Origin: Vicinamibacterales bacterium
GTDB taxonomy: Bacteria; Acidobacteriota; Vicinamibacteria; Vicinamibacterales; UBA2999
NCBI GenBank assembly: GCA_041659285.1
Contig: JBAZYO010000007.1
Span: 118,198 to 182,197 of the forward strand
Length of the DNA: 64,000 nt
Reading direction: 5' to 3'
Position numbers and translations under genes: made by a program. The notes beneath the pieces were generated by a model that was not told the origin of the DNA, searched no databases, and was given only the letters and a program-made list of their open reading frames with translations. Position 1 is the first letter of the stretch, and every line of letters begins with the position of its first letter. This document shows, one piece after another, positions 16,391-26,123 of this stretch.

Positions 16391-18532
16391 TCATGGCGGC
16401 GTCAGCGTGAACACCTTCCCGGCTCGATAGAGGGCCATCCGCTCGCGGATGGCCTGACGCAACGCAGGCTGGTTGGCGGACGTGGCCGATTCGGCCTCGC
16501 TCGCCAGCCGCACGGCGTCCTCGAACAACCCCATCGCCGCCTGGCACCCGGCCAGCGCGTCAAGCGCCGCGGGGTCGCGCCGGCCCGTGGCCGCGACGAT
16601 GCGTTCGGCCAGCCGCCGCGCCGCGGCGGGCCGCCGGGCCATGGGCTCCGGGTGGGCGGCGAGTAACCACACCACCGGCGTCAGCCGGGTCAGTAGATCC
16701 GGCTTCTGCTCGAGCGCCAGCGCGACCTGCGTCAGCGCGGCATCCGTCGCGCCATCCCCCGCGAGGACCACGGCCAGGTTGGCGCGGGCATCTGCGTTCC
16801 CGGGATCGGTGTTCACAGCGCGCTCGAACCCGGCGCGAGCATCGGCCACGCGTCCGTCCTTGAGCAGAAGCGTCGCGAGATTGTTGTGGGCGGCCGAATA
16901 CGACGCATCAATCGTCAGCGCCTGCGCGTAGCGGGCCCTGGCTTCGCCGGGGCGGCCGGCCGCCTCGAGCGCGACGCCTTCATTGAACCAGGCGGCTGCG
17001 GACCCGGGCTGCAGCTTCGTGACCGCGCTGAAGTGGATCAGTGCCTTCGCCGGTTGGCCGAGCGCGAGGTACAACCCGGCGGCGTCGTTCCTCAGGTTCA
17101 CATGGTTCGGTTCGCGCCGGAGGAGGACCTCGCTGCCGACGGCGTCCTCGGTCTGCATCTTGAGGTCGGCCGCCTGTCGCAGGCGGGCGCGGTCAGCGTC
17201 GGTCCGCGTCATCACCTGGACCCACAGGTCCGCCATCTCGTCGCTCGATCGCCATCCCCAGGCGGCCCGGGTCGGCGGCCGGTCCGGATTTCGCGGATTG
17301 GCCTCGGAGTTGTCGAACACGTATTCGAGCGACAGCCGCGTGCCGGCCGGCAGCCAGAACGGCGCGGCATACAGGTATCGATCCTGCCAGTTCATGTCCC
17401 ACTCGGTGATACGGATTAGCGCGCGTCGCGAGCCATCAGGCAGGGTGGCCCACCCGTCCATCGAGCGCGCGCGGTAGTGCGCGTGTGGCTGCACCGCTCG
17501 CACTTCCGCGTCCACGGGCAGGACGAACGAATCGGTGACCACATGCCGCGACGCGCCGGCAGGCACATCGAGATCCTGGCGGCCCAGTCGAATCACCGTC
17601 GGCTGACGCGACGGCGGGCCATTGCCAAAGTACAAGCCAATGACCGGCGCCACCTCCTCCGCTTTTCCCGACGGCCGCAGGTGCAACTGCACGACCAGGT
17701 CAGACCCACCCTCGAGGCGCCACGACAGCGCGTCCGACAGCACCGGCGCCGCTTGACCGGGGGTCCACCCCAGGAAGTGTCCATCGGGAAAGTCGGCCGA
17801 GCGCGCGATGATGCCCTCGTAGCCCGGCAACGGGTCGGCGTCATCCAGGCGACGGGACGCGCCGGTGGCATCGACCCGGATGTTGGCATGGTGGACGGCA
17901 CGACTGCCGGACCGAAACTGCAACCCCCGCACGTAGCGTGCGCCGGCGATCGGCACGGGCACCGAGAAGATCCGGAACACGTCGAGGCCATCAGCGCGCA
18001 GAGTGTAGGCCGGCAACTGCAGGACCAGGTCGGGCGCAGTGGTTCCCCAGGCGCCGGATGAATCGGCGAGCCGCAAAGCAGGCGTGGGGCCGGCGGCTTC
18101 GGCCGGCGGTGGTCCTGCGGGCGTACCGGCAGCGACCCATTGCGTGATCGTGGCGATCTCGGTGTCGCTCATCCGGCGCGTGCCCTCGAACTCGCCGAAG
18201 CCCGGCTCCGGTTTCCACGGCGGCATGAAGCGGCTCTTGATGACCGCCACAATCATCGACGCGTGACGCCGGACGTCGTCGAACGTGGCAAGGCTGAAGG
18301 GGGCATCCCCGCCTGGCGCGTGGCACGACCCGCAGCGTGCCGCGAGGATGGGGGCCACCTCGCCGCCATAGGTTATGGCGCGCGACGCCGTCTGCGCGGG
18401 CGCCTCCCGGGCTCCGCCGGACGCGCCGGCGAACGCCAGTACGGCAGCGGCGCAGGTCAGTCCCCACACATGTCGGCCCCGCATGAGTGCGGCGAGTATA
18501 GTGCGCAATCTCACCTTGACGTGCCCTTCCAC
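16391..18532 (-). CDS. Secreted cytochrome/copper-monooxygenase-like/TPR protein
   Basis: The 713-aa chain begins with a leader, then a cytochrome-like domain (GEVAPILAARCGSCHAPGG, with KSRFMPPWKPEPG providing a Met). A middle region resembles copper type II monooxygenase sheets (VHHANIRVD, DLVVQLHLRPSG, VQPHAHYRARS). From about residue 475 there are tandem TPRs (AAWFNEGVALEAAGRPGEARARYAQAL and successors). Each part occurs together in uncharacterised Acidobacteria and Planctomycetes proteins. The His clusters could bind copper, but function is unknown. The frame opens at GTG 18532; a GTG at 18514 behind GGAAGG is an equally good start. Confidence 0.72.
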   Translation of the reverse strand: MEGHVKVRLRTILAALMRGRHVWGLTCAAAVLAFAGASGGAREAPAQTASRAITYGGEVAPILAARCGSCHAPGGDAPFSLATFDDVRRHASMIVAVIKSRFMPPWKPEPGFGEFEGTRRMSDTEIATITQWVAAGTPAGPPPAEAAGPTPALRLADSSGAWGTTAPDLVLQLPAYTLRADGLDVFRIFSVPVPIAGARYVRGLQFRSGSRAVHHANIRVDATGASRRLDDADPLPGYEGIIARSADFPDGHFLGWTPGQAAPVLSDALSWRLEGGSDLVVQLHLRPSGKAEEVAPVIGLYFGNGPPSRQPTVIRLGRQDLDVPAGASRHVVTDSFVLPVDAEVRAVQPHAHYRARSMDGWATLPDGSRRALIRITEWDMNWQDRYLYAAPFWLPAGTRLSLEYVFDNSEANPRNPDRPPTRAAWGWRSSDEMADLWVQVMTRTDADRARLRQAADLKMQTEDAVGSEVLLRREPNHVNLRNDAAGLYLALGQPAKALIHFSAVTKLQPGSAAAWFNEGVALEAAGRPGEARARYAQALTIDASYSAAHNNLATLLLKDGRVADARAGFERAVNTDPGNADARANLAVVLAGDGATDAALTQVALALEQKPDLLTRLTPVVWLLAAHPEPMARRPAAARRLAERIVAATGRRDPAALDALAGCQAAMGLFEDAVRLASEAESATSANQPALRQAIRERMALYRAGKVFTLTPP

Positions 18533-18630
18533 CCGGCGCTATCGTCTGGCTCGTTTACACATACCGGCAATTCGCGGGATTCATTCTCTCGGGCACCAAC
18601 CAGCTTCCACAGTCCGTTTCAGGAGGATCC

Positions 18631-21573
18631 ATGCGAAAGCTCGTACTCTTGGTGGCGACCGCCGCCTTGTTCGTGGCCACCCCCGTCGCTGCCCAATCCA
18701 GCGGCATCGCCGGTGTCGTCCGGGATTCCGGCGGCGGCGTGCTGCCGGGTGTCACGGTGGAGGCGGCCAGCCCGGCGTTGATCGAGCGCGTCCGCTCCGC
18801 GATCACCGACTCGCAGGGCCGCTACAACATCATCGACCTCCGGCCTGGAACCTACTCGGTGACGTTCACCCTGCCGGGTTTTTCGACGGTCCGCCGCACC
18901 GAGATCGAGTTGCCGGCGGCATTCACGGCGAATGTGAATGTGGATCTGAAGGTGGGGGCCCTCGAAGAAACCATCACCGTGACCGGGGAGAGTCCCCTGG
19001 TTGACACCCATAACGTGGTCAAACGCCAGGTCGTGGGCCAGGACGTCATCGAGTCGATGCCGACCTCCAAGAACTGGTCCACGCTTGGCGTGATGACGGT
19101 TGGCGTGTTCAGCAACCAGAACGACGTCGGCGGGTCGGCGGGTGAGCACCAGAATCAGCTCAAGGCGCACGGCGGTTCGTTCAACGACCGCATCGTCCAG
19201 TTGGACGGCCTGATGATCGCGAACATGGCGTGCAACTACGCCTGCACCGGCCTCTCCACCAACGACGCCTCGACCCAGGAGCTCAGTTACGAGTTTGGCG
19301 CCATCTCGGCCGAAGTGGCCGGTGGCGGCGTGCGCGTCAACATCATTCCTCGCGAAGGTGGCAACCTGTTCAGCGGGTCGGCCTTCGTCAACTTCGCCAA
19401 TGCCGGCCTTCAGGGCAGCAACGTGGACGACGCCTTGCGCGAACAGGGCGTGACGACGGCCGACAGCATCGAGCGGATCTACGACACGAGCTTTGCCTTC
19501 GGCGGCCCGCTGAAGAAAGACAAATTATGGTTCTGGTCGGCGCACCGTTTCTGGGGCTACGAGCAGATCCGCACCAACACCTTTTACGAGGGCAACCCGA
19601 ACGACTTCGTATTCGATCCGGATCGCAGCCGGCCGGGCACCGAGACCCAGAAGAACGGCAGCCTCGACCTGCGCCTGACCTGGCAGATCAGCCCGAAGAA
19701 CAAGTTGTCGGCCTACTACAACTACGCGCCGCGCAAGACCGAGCATTGGACCCTGGTGAGCAACATTCAACCGGATGCCTCGCAGCTGCAAAACCTGCCC
19801 ATCAATCACTTCGAGACGCTGACCTTCCGGTCGACGATCTCTTCGCGGCTGCTGTTCGAGGCGGCCGCCGGCAACATGACCGAAATATGGACGCGCGAAC
19901 CGGTGGAAGATTCGACAACGTCGAAGGGCTACCCGGTGACCGAGCAGACCACGGGCATCAACTTCCGCGCCTATTCGGCGACGTTCTCGCGCAACTACAC
20001 GTCGCTGCGCTCGTATCGTTCGGCGCTGTCATACGTGACAGGCTCACATGCCTTCCGGGTCGGCTTCACGCTGCAGGAAGGCCCGGCGGTGACCGATGTC
20101 TACACCAGCCACGACACCGCGCTGACGGTGCGCAACGGTGTGCCGTTCCAGGTGACGGTCCGCACGACGCCCTACACTGCGCGCGAACGGCTGGTGGCCG
20201 ACCTCGGCATTTACGCGCAGGACACGTGGACCATCAAGCGGCTGACCGCCAACCTGGGCGTACGCTGGGACTACCTGAATAACAAGGTCGAGAAACAGAC
20301 CGCCGCCGGCGGCACGTGGATTGGCCCGCGGAGCTTCGACGAGCTCACCAACGTGCCGAACTACAAGGACCTCGCGCCGCGTCTGGGACTGGCCTACGAC
20401 CTGTTTGGCAACGGCAAGACCGCGGTCAAGGCCACGATCAGCCGCTATGTGGTGCCGAACACGGTGGCGGTGGCTCGCTCACTCAATCCCTTCAACACCT
20501 CGGTCAACAACACCACGCGGAGCTGGACCGACGCCAACCGCGACGGCGTCCCGCAAGTCTCGGAACTGGGACCGCTGGCCAATAACGCGTTCGGCTCGGT
20601 GAACGTCGCGACGCGCTACGACCCCGACGCGATCGAGGGGTTCGGCAAGCGCCGCAACAACTGGGAATTCTCGGCGGGCGTCACCCAGGAGCTGATGTCG
20701 CGCCTGTCGGTGGACGTGTCCTACTATCGTCGGGCCCAGGGTAACTTCACGGTCACCGACAACCTGGATGTCGGTCCGACCGACTTCCAGCCGTACTGCG
20801 TGACGGCCCCACGCGACTCGCGCTTGCCCGACGGCGGCGGCCAGCAGATCTGCGGCCTCTACGACATCGTGCCCACCAAGTTCGGCGTCGCCACCAACAA
20901 CCTGGTGACGCGCGTCGACAAGCTGGACGTGAAGCAGGAAGAGGTGTTCGACGGCGTCGACATGGCGTTCAACGCCAGGCTGGGAGGCGGGGTGTTCCTG
21001 AACGGCGGCATCGCGGTCGGCCGCACGCGCTTCAATCAGTGCGATGCGTTTGTCGACAACCCGGCCGAGCAGTTCGGCCTGACCGGCGCCACGTTCTCGT
21101 ATTGCGACTACACGTCAGGCGTGCTCACGCAGGCGAAGGTGAACGGGTCGTACACGCTGCCCTGGCAGGACATCCAGATTGGCGGCGTGCTGCAGAACCT
21201 GCCGGGCCAGCAGATTCTGGCGCAGTGGAACATCACGCAGGCCGACGCGGCCGCCAACCTGGGACGGTCGCTCTCGGGCGGCGCCAACACCTCGCGCGTG
21301 GTGCCGCTCATCAAGCCCGGCACCATGTTCACGCCGCGGCGCACGCAGATTGACCTGCGGGTCTCCAAGCCGTTCCGAATCGGCGGCGCCAGGCGCCTGC
21401 AGATCATGGCCGACGTGTTCAACCTGACCAACTCGAACGCCTCGGTCGGTGCCACTTCGAATGCGGGTGAACCGCCCGCCTCGCTGATCACCACCTTCGG
21501 CTCGGCGTGGCTGCGCCCGCTCAACGTGCTGCAAGCGCGCTACATCAAGTTCGGCGCACAGCTGAATTTCTGA
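18631..21573 (+). CDS. TonB-dependent receptor with carboxypeptidase-regulatory domain
   Basis: This 980-aa outer-membrane protein has a signal peptide (to VAAQ), a CarboxypepD_reg-like domain (SGIAGVVRDSGGGVLPGVTVEAAS, YNIIDLRPGTYSVTFTLPGFS), a plug domain (about 110-260), and a 22-strand-type barrel with long extracellular loops, ending in the aromatic strand YIKFGAQLNF. It would import a ligand, often a glycan, peptide or siderophore, using TonB energy. No SusD-like partner is present. AGGAGG sits just before ATG 18631. Its location between a TPR/cytochrome protein and a transpeptidase gives no substrate clue. Confidence 0.85.
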   Translation: MRKLVLLVATAALFVATPVAAQSSGIAGVVRDSGGGVLPGVTVEAASPALIERVRSAITDSQGRYNIIDLRPGTYSVTFTLPGFSTVRRTEIELPAAFTANVNVDLKVGALEETITVTGESPLVDTHNVVKRQVVGQDVIESMPTSKNWSTLGVMTVGVFSNQNDVGGSAGEHQNQLKAHGGSFNDRIVQLDGLMIANMACNYACTGLSTNDASTQELSYEFGAISAEVAGGGVRVNIIPREGGNLFSGSAFVNFANAGLQGSNVDDALREQGVTTADSIERIYDTSFAFGGPLKKDKLWFWSAHRFWGYEQIRTNTFYEGNPNDFVFDPDRSRPGTETQKNGSLDLRLTWQISPKNKLSAYYNYAPRKTEHWTLVSNIQPDASQLQNLPINHFETLTFRSTISSRLLFEAAAGNMTEIWTREPVEDSTTSKGYPVTEQTTGINFRAYSATFSRNYTSLRSYRSALSYVTGSHAFRVGFTLQEGPAVTDVYTSHDTALTVRNGVPFQVTVRTTPYTARERLVADLGIYAQDTWTIKRLTANLGVRWDYLNNKVEKQTAAGGTWIGPRSFDELTNVPNYKDLAPRLGLAYDLFGNGKTAVKATISRYVVPNTVAVARSLNPFNTSVNNTTRSWTDANRDGVPQVSELGPLANNAFGSVNVATRYDPDAIEGFGKRRNNWEFSAGVTQELMSRLSVDVSYYRRAQGNFTVTDNLDVGPTDFQPYCVTAPRDSRLPDGGGQQICGLYDIVPTKFGVATNNLVTRVDKLDVKQEEVFDGVDMAFNARLGGGVFLNGGIAVGRTRFNQCDAFVDNPAEQFGLTGATFSYCDYTSGVLTQAKVNGSYTLPWQDIQIGGVLQNLPGQQILAQWNITQADAAANLGRSLSGGANTSRVVPLIKPGTMFTPRRTQIDLRVSKPFRIGGARRLQIMADVFNLTNSNASVGATSNAGEPPASLITTFGSAWLRPLNVLQARYIKFGAQLNF

Positions 21574-21672
21574 TGCACGGTGCGGCGGGATGGGGCTCGA
21601 GCGCAGCCCTCGCCCGCCGCGCTCGAACCCGGCACGAGCGGTTGGCGTCAAGATTGCATTTGGAGAGGCGTC

Positions 21673-23481
21673 ATGCCAATGCCGCTCCTATTCCCGCTCC
21701 TTCTTGTCTCGATCGTCACGTGGGCCGGCTGCGGCGATGACTCGCCCCTTGGGGCGGAACTGGAACGGTCTCAGCAAGCTCCGCTGGCCAGTGCCGAGCC
21801 AGACGCCGAGGTGGTCGCCGCCGTTGACCGGACGCTCGGGGCAGGTGAGCTCGAAGCGGTCAGATGGGGCAACCTGCGCGACGTGATCGCCGACCTCAGG
21901 GTGGTCTATGCCGACCAGGCCGACCGGCTGGTGTGGTTCGACGTGGCGACGCCGGTAGCCAAATTGGAACCCGCGCTGGCTGTAATTGCCCGCGCCGGCG
22001 ACTACGGGCTCGATCCGGGGGACTACGACGCCGCCCAGCTGGCGGCCCAATGGCCGGCGATCAAGTCCAGATCGGCCTCAGCGCGCGATCGCGCGGCCTT
22101 CGACTTGACGGTGAGCATCGCCGCGGCGCGGATGATCAGAGCCGTGCATGCGGGTCGCGTCGATCCGGCCGCCATGCGCTGGAACTACGCGGCCGCGGCC
22201 AAGACCACCGACATCGCCGGATCGCTGCGGAGGGCGGCCGCCACCGACGACCTCGGCGCCGTGCTTGATTCGCTCGAGCCGCAGTTCGCCCACTACCAGC
22301 GCGCCAAGAAGAAGCTCGCCTTCTATAAGGCTACGGCGATGAAGGGTGAACCGCCGGTGGTACCCGAACTGGCGAAGGGCTCGACCAAGATCGCTCCCGG
22401 CCAGGCATGGGCGGGGGTGCCTCAACTGATCGCGCGATTGACCGCCACCGGGGATGTGTCGGCCGAATCCGCCGCGGCGGCGACGCCCGCGGCGGCGGCC
22501 GAACCACCGCCGCAAGCCGGGTCGCCGCCCGCCGTACCGGTGTATGAGGGCGCGCTGGTCGACAGCGTCAAGCGCTTCCAGGAACGCCACGGCCTTGGTG
22601 CCGACGGCGTTATCGGCGCCACGACGATCAAGGCGCTGAACGTGCCGTTGGCGAGGCGGGCCCGGCAGCTCGAACTGGCGATGGAACGCGGACGCTGGCT
22701 GCCGGATCTCAGCGACCGTCCCAATGTATTCGTCAACGTCGCGTTGTTCCGCCTGTGGGCCACCGATCCGGTGAGCGGCGAAGAGTCGCTGCGCATGAAC
22801 GTCGTGGTCGGCAAGGCGCTCAACACACAGACACCGATCTTCGTTGATCAGATGGAGTACGTGGTCTTCCGGCCCTACTGGAACCCGCCGCCCAGCATCA
22901 TCACTGGCGAGATCGTTCCGGCCCTGAGGAAAGACCCGTCCTACCTTAATCGCCAGAACATGGAGATTGTGGCCAGCGGTGCCGACGACGCGGCGTCGCT
23001 GCCGGCGAGCGAAGACAACATCGCCAAGGTCGCCTCCGGTCGACTGTTCGTGCGCCAGCGGCCCGGACCGTCGAACTCACTGGGCCTCGCGAAGTTCATC
23101 TTCCCCAACTCCGAGAACGTCTACATGCACGGCACTCCGGCGCGGCAGCTGTTCTCACGGACACGCCGCGACTTCAGCCACGGCTGCATCAGGCTCGAGG
23201 ACCCGGCGCGCTTCGCCGAATGGGTGTTGCGCCAGGATCCGAGCTGGACCCGCGAACGCATCGACGCGGCCATGCAAGGCGACAAGACCATGCAGGTCAA
23301 CCTGAAGGAGAAGCTGGCCGTGGTGGTCTTCTACGACACCGTCCACGTCAATTCTGAACAAACCGTGTTCTTCGTGGACGACATCTACGGCCACGACAAG
23401 GCCCTGGACGCGGCGCTGCAGCGCGGCTACCCGTTCCCCGTCACGCCAGCGGCCTCGACGACTTCTTCGGCGAAGCGATAG
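21673..23481 (+). CDS. YcbB-type L,D-transpeptidase
   Basis: The 602-aa product would cross-link peptidoglycan 3-3 or attach proteins to it. It begins MPMPLLFPLLLVSIVTWAGC, a probable lipoprotein or export signal (Trp in the lipobox is atypical), behind GGAGAGG, so I prefer ATG 21673 to the longer frame from 21580. A scaffold domain follows, then an Ala/Pro-rich linker (about 265-295), a peptidoglycan-binding repeat (VKRFQERHGLGADGVIGATTIKAL), and the YkuD catalytic domain with MHGTPARQLFSRTRRDFSHGCIRLED containing the HGC nucleophile. Confidence 0.85.
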   Translation: MPMPLLFPLLLVSIVTWAGCGDDSPLGAELERSQQAPLASAEPDAEVVAAVDRTLGAGELEAVRWGNLRDVIADLRVVYADQADRLVWFDVATPVAKLEPALAVIARAGDYGLDPGDYDAAQLAAQWPAIKSRSASARDRAAFDLTVSIAAARMIRAVHAGRVDPAAMRWNYAAAAKTTDIAGSLRRAAATDDLGAVLDSLEPQFAHYQRAKKKLAFYKATAMKGEPPVVPELAKGSTKIAPGQAWAGVPQLIARLTATGDVSAESAAAATPAAAAEPPPQAGSPPAVPVYEGALVDSVKRFQERHGLGADGVIGATTIKALNVPLARRARQLELAMERGRWLPDLSDRPNVFVNVALFRLWATDPVSGEESLRMNVVVGKALNTQTPIFVDQMEYVVFRPYWNPPPSIITGEIVPALRKDPSYLNRQNMEIVASGADDAASLPASEDNIAKVASGRLFVRQRPGPSNSLGLAKFIFPNSENVYMHGTPARQLFSRTRRDFSHGCIRLEDPARFAEWVLRQDPSWTRERIDAAMQGDKTMQVNLKEKLAVVVFYDTVHVNSEQTVFFVDDIYGHDKALDAALQRGYPFPVTPAASTTSSAKR

Positions 23482-23530
23482 CACTTTACCGGGGCTCCCG
23501 GGGAGGGCTGCTGGCGAGCAATCGGTGAAC

Positions 23531-23536
23531 TACAAT
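23531..23536 (+). promoter_or_regulatory. Minus-10-like TACAAT placed for a leaderless transcript
   Basis: TACAAT ends 8 bases before the ATG at 23545, with no Shine-Dalgarno between. It has the same spacing as the TATAAT before 11979 and could head the acyl-ligase to ABC-transporter operon. Confidence 0.4.
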
Positions 23537-23544
23537 CGCCTGAT

Positions 23545-24621
23545 ATGCCCGTCGCCGCGCCCGCACTCGCCCAGGCCCGTACCACGCTCGACGCGTGGGT
23601 GCGCGAACTGATGCAATGGCACTTCAGTCCCGAGACCGGGTGCGACTTCTGGCTCGACCGGGCGCGCAAGGCCGGTTGGGACCCGCGCAAAGAGGTCGCG
23701 TCCTATGACGACCTCGACAAGTTCGGGCCCTTCCAGGACGAGTGGCTGCGCGGCGGACCGGTGCGGCGCTGGGTGCCGAAGGCTTACCAGCACAAGCCGA
23801 TCTACACGTTCGAGACCGGCGGCAGCACCGGCGTGCCGAAGTCGCGCATCAACATCGAAGACTTCCGCATCGACTACGAGCAGTTCAGCAAGACCCTTCC
23901 CGACGACAAGTTCCCGAAAGGCGCCGACTGGCTGCACATCGGCCCGAGCGGCCCGCGGCGCCTGCGCCTCGCGATTGAGCACCTGGCGCAGCACCGCGGC
24001 GGCATCTGCTTCATGGTGGATCTCGATCCGCGCTGGGTCATCAAGCTGATCAAGATGGGCGAGATGGAGATGATGGAGCTCTACAAGCGCCACGTCATCG
24101 ACCAGGCGCTAACGCTGCTCAAGGCCCACGACACCATCAAGTGCCTGTTCACCACGCCGAAGCTGCTCGAGGCGCTGTGCGAGCGCATCTCGCTCAAGAA
24201 GGCCGGCATCACCGGCGTGTTCTGCGGCGGCACTGAGATGACACCGCAGTTCCATCGCTTCGCGGTGGAGGAACTGATGGAAGGCGCGCACTTCGCGCCA
24301 ACCTACGGCAACACGCTGATGGGCCTGGGCCCCCACAAGCCGCCGACCAGGGACGACAACTGGGCGATCATCTACTACCCGCCGGCGCCGCGCGCGATGA
24401 TCGAGGTGGTGGATCCGGACGACATCACCAAGGTCGTGGACTACGGCAAGACCGGCCGCGTCCGGCTGACCACGCTCACCAAGGAGTTCTTCATGCCGCG
24501 CTTCCTCGAGCGCGATGAGTGCGAGCGTGAGACGCCGTGCGAGCAATATCCCTGGGATGGCGTCCGCAACGTCCGGCCCTTCTCCCGCTTCCAGAAGAGT
24601 GTGGTCGAGGGGGTTTATTAA
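23545..24621 (+). CDS. ANL-superfamily acyl-activating enzyme (PaaK/LuxE-like)
   Basis: At 358 aa this is short for an AMP-binding enzyme, similar to LuxE or the compact PaaK-like group. TFETGGSTGVPKSRIN is the phosphate-binding loop, GVFCGGTEM and APTYGNTLMGLG are the adenylate-binding motifs, and DYGKTGRVRLTTLTKEFFMPRF leads into a truncated C-terminal subdomain. It probably converts a carboxylate to an acyl-adenylate. Immediately downstream is an aldehyde-dehydrogenase-type enzyme, so the pair could reduce a carboxylate to an aldehyde, as LuxE and LuxC do. The substrate is unknown. Confidence 0.7.
   Translation: MPVAAPALAQARTTLDAWVRELMQWHFSPETGCDFWLDRARKAGWDPRKEVASYDDLDKFGPFQDEWLRGGPVRRWVPKAYQHKPIYTFETGGSTGVPKSRINIEDFRIDYEQFSKTLPDDKFPKGADWLHIGPSGPRRLRLAIEHLAQHRGGICFMVDLDPRWVIKLIKMGEMEMMELYKRHVIDQALTLLKAHDTIKCLFTTPKLLEALCERISLKKAGITGVFCGGTEMTPQFHRFAVEELMEGAHFAPTYGNTLMGLGPHKPPTRDDNWAIIYYPPAPRAMIEVVDPDDITKVVDYGKTGRVRLTTLTKEFFMPRFLERDECERETPCEQYPWDGVRNVRPFSRFQKSVVEGVY
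23585..23590. other. No separate feature: internal to the acyl-activating gene
   Basis: This short entry only records that I looked for an alternative downstream start here and saw none with a ribosome site. The ATG at 23545 remains the best start. Confidence 0.1.
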
Positions 24622-24622
24622 C

Positions 24623-24650
24623 GGCACCCCATAAAGGGGTGCCCTACGAG
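24623..24650. repeat. Solo hairpin repeat between the ligase and reductase genes
   Basis: GGCACCCC-ATAAA-GGGGTGCC forms an 8-bp perfect stem followed by CTACGAG. It fills nearly the whole 35-bp gap between the two genes and ends 7 bases before the next ATG, where a ribosome site would be expected. Confidence 0.8.
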
Positions 24651-24656
24651 CGACAC

Positions 24657-26090
24657 ATGCTGCATCTTCCGATCTTGCGATGGGGCACTCCATACCGGAG
24701 CGTGAACCAGGTGGTCACGCCGCACTTCCGCACGCGCGAGCCGTTGGTGTCGATGAGCCAGGCCAACGTCGGATTGATTCGCCGCGACCTGTTGCGCCAG
24801 GGCGAGGCGCGCGCGACGCTGCAGCAGATCCCCGTCGCCGACCTCGTCGCCATGGCCGGACGCGCCGCCGACCATTTCCTCAACGACCCGCTGCCGCTGG
24901 ATCCCGAGAGCGGCACCATGCAGTCACCGCAGGACTACGTCGAACAGGTGTCGGCCACCACCGGCATGCCCTTCAGCAACGTGCGCCGCAACATGCTGAA
25001 AGTGCACGGCGTGCTGAGCAAGGTGACCGAGGTGCTGGCCGGGCTCACGCGCGGCCTCGATCTCAGCGTCCTGGATCAGGGCTACGGCGTGGTGAACGGA
25101 CAGATGCTCAGCTTCTTCGCGCGCGGCGAGGCGATGGGCGTGGTGCTGCCCAGCAACTCCCCCGGGGTCCACTCGCTGTGGGCGCCGGCCACGGTGTTGA
25201 AGATGCCGCTGGTGCTCAAGCCCGGAAGCGCCGAGCCGTGGACGCCGCTCCGCATGATCGCCGCATGGGTGAAGGCGGGCGCGCCGGCCGGGGCGTTTGC
25301 CTACTATCCAACCGACCACGCCGGCGGCAACGAGATCCTCCGCTCCACCGGACGCGGCATGGTGTTCGGCGATGTCGCTTCCACGAAGCGATGGAAGGCC
25401 GACGGCCGCGTCGAGGTCCACGGGCCCGGTTACAGCAAGGTCGTGATCGGCCCAGACGTCGCCGACCAGTGGGAGCAATACCTCGACGTGATCGCGGAAT
25501 CGATGTCCAACAACGGCGGCCGCTCCTGCGTGAACGCCTCGGGAGTGTGGGTGACGAAGCACGGCGACCGCATTGCCGACGCACTCGCCCAGCGGCTGTC
25601 ACGGGTCATTCCGCGCGCGGCAGACGACCCCGAGGCGGTGCTGGCGCCGTTTGCGGACCCGGACACCGCCCGGCGGATTTCGTCGATGATCGATGCCGAC
25701 ATGACCGGTGAGGGCGGCACCGCCCGTGACGCGTCGGCGGCGGTCCGCGGCGCTGAGCGCGTCGTCTCGGCGCACGGCGGCACCTACCTGCTGCCCACCG
25801 TGGTCCGCTGCAACGCCGGCCATCCGCTCGCCAATCGCGAGTTCCTGTTCCCGTTCGCCAGCGTGGTGGAAGTGCCGGCGGCGGATCTGCCGGAGTGCCT
25901 CGGGCCCTCGCTCGTGGTGACCTGCATTTCGAACGATCCCGCCTTCCGCGCCCGCTTCGTCGCCTCGCCACACGTCGATCGCCTGAATTTCGGTCCGCTC
26001 TCGACCACGCAGATCGGCTGGGACCAGCCGCACGAGGGGAACCTGTTCGAGCACCTCTACGCTCGCCGCGCGATTCAACGGCTCGCGTAG
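24657..26090 (+). CDS. Aldehyde dehydrogenase/acyl reductase family protein (LuxC-like)
   Basis: The 477-aa protein has the aldehyde-dehydrogenase fold. VVLPSNSPGVHSLW is the cofactor-binding segment, PLVLKPGSAEPWTPLRMIAAWVKAGAPAGAF fits the KPxxxxP block, GRGMVFGDVASTKRW is the following strand, and NNGGRSCVNASGVWV holds the catalytic Cys. Paired with the upstream acyl-activating enzyme it most likely reduces the activated acyl group to an aldehyde. It could also run in the oxidising direction. The start at ATG 24657 directly follows a hairpin repeat and has a poor ribosome site, so translation may depend on the upstream gene. Confidence 0.72.
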   Translation: MLHLPILRWGTPYRSVNQVVTPHFRTREPLVSMSQANVGLIRRDLLRQGEARATLQQIPVADLVAMAGRAADHFLNDPLPLDPESGTMQSPQDYVEQVSATTGMPFSNVRRNMLKVHGVLSKVTEVLAGLTRGLDLSVLDQGYGVVNGQMLSFFARGEAMGVVLPSNSPGVHSLWAPATVLKMPLVLKPGSAEPWTPLRMIAAWVKAGAPAGAFAYYPTDHAGGNEILRSTGRGMVFGDVASTKRWKADGRVEVHGPGYSKVVIGPDVADQWEQYLDVIAESMSNNGGRSCVNASGVWVTKHGDRIADALAQRLSRVIPRAADDPEAVLAPFADPDTARRISSMIDADMTGEGGTARDASAAVRGAERVVSAHGGTYLLPTVVRCNAGHPLANREFLFPFASVVEVPAADLPECLGPSLVVTCISNDPAFRARFVASPHVDRLNFGPLSTTQIGWDQPHEGNLFEHLYARRAIQRLA

Positions 26091-26123
26091 CGATTGTCGA
26101 ATGACTGATCCGCGGGCACACGG

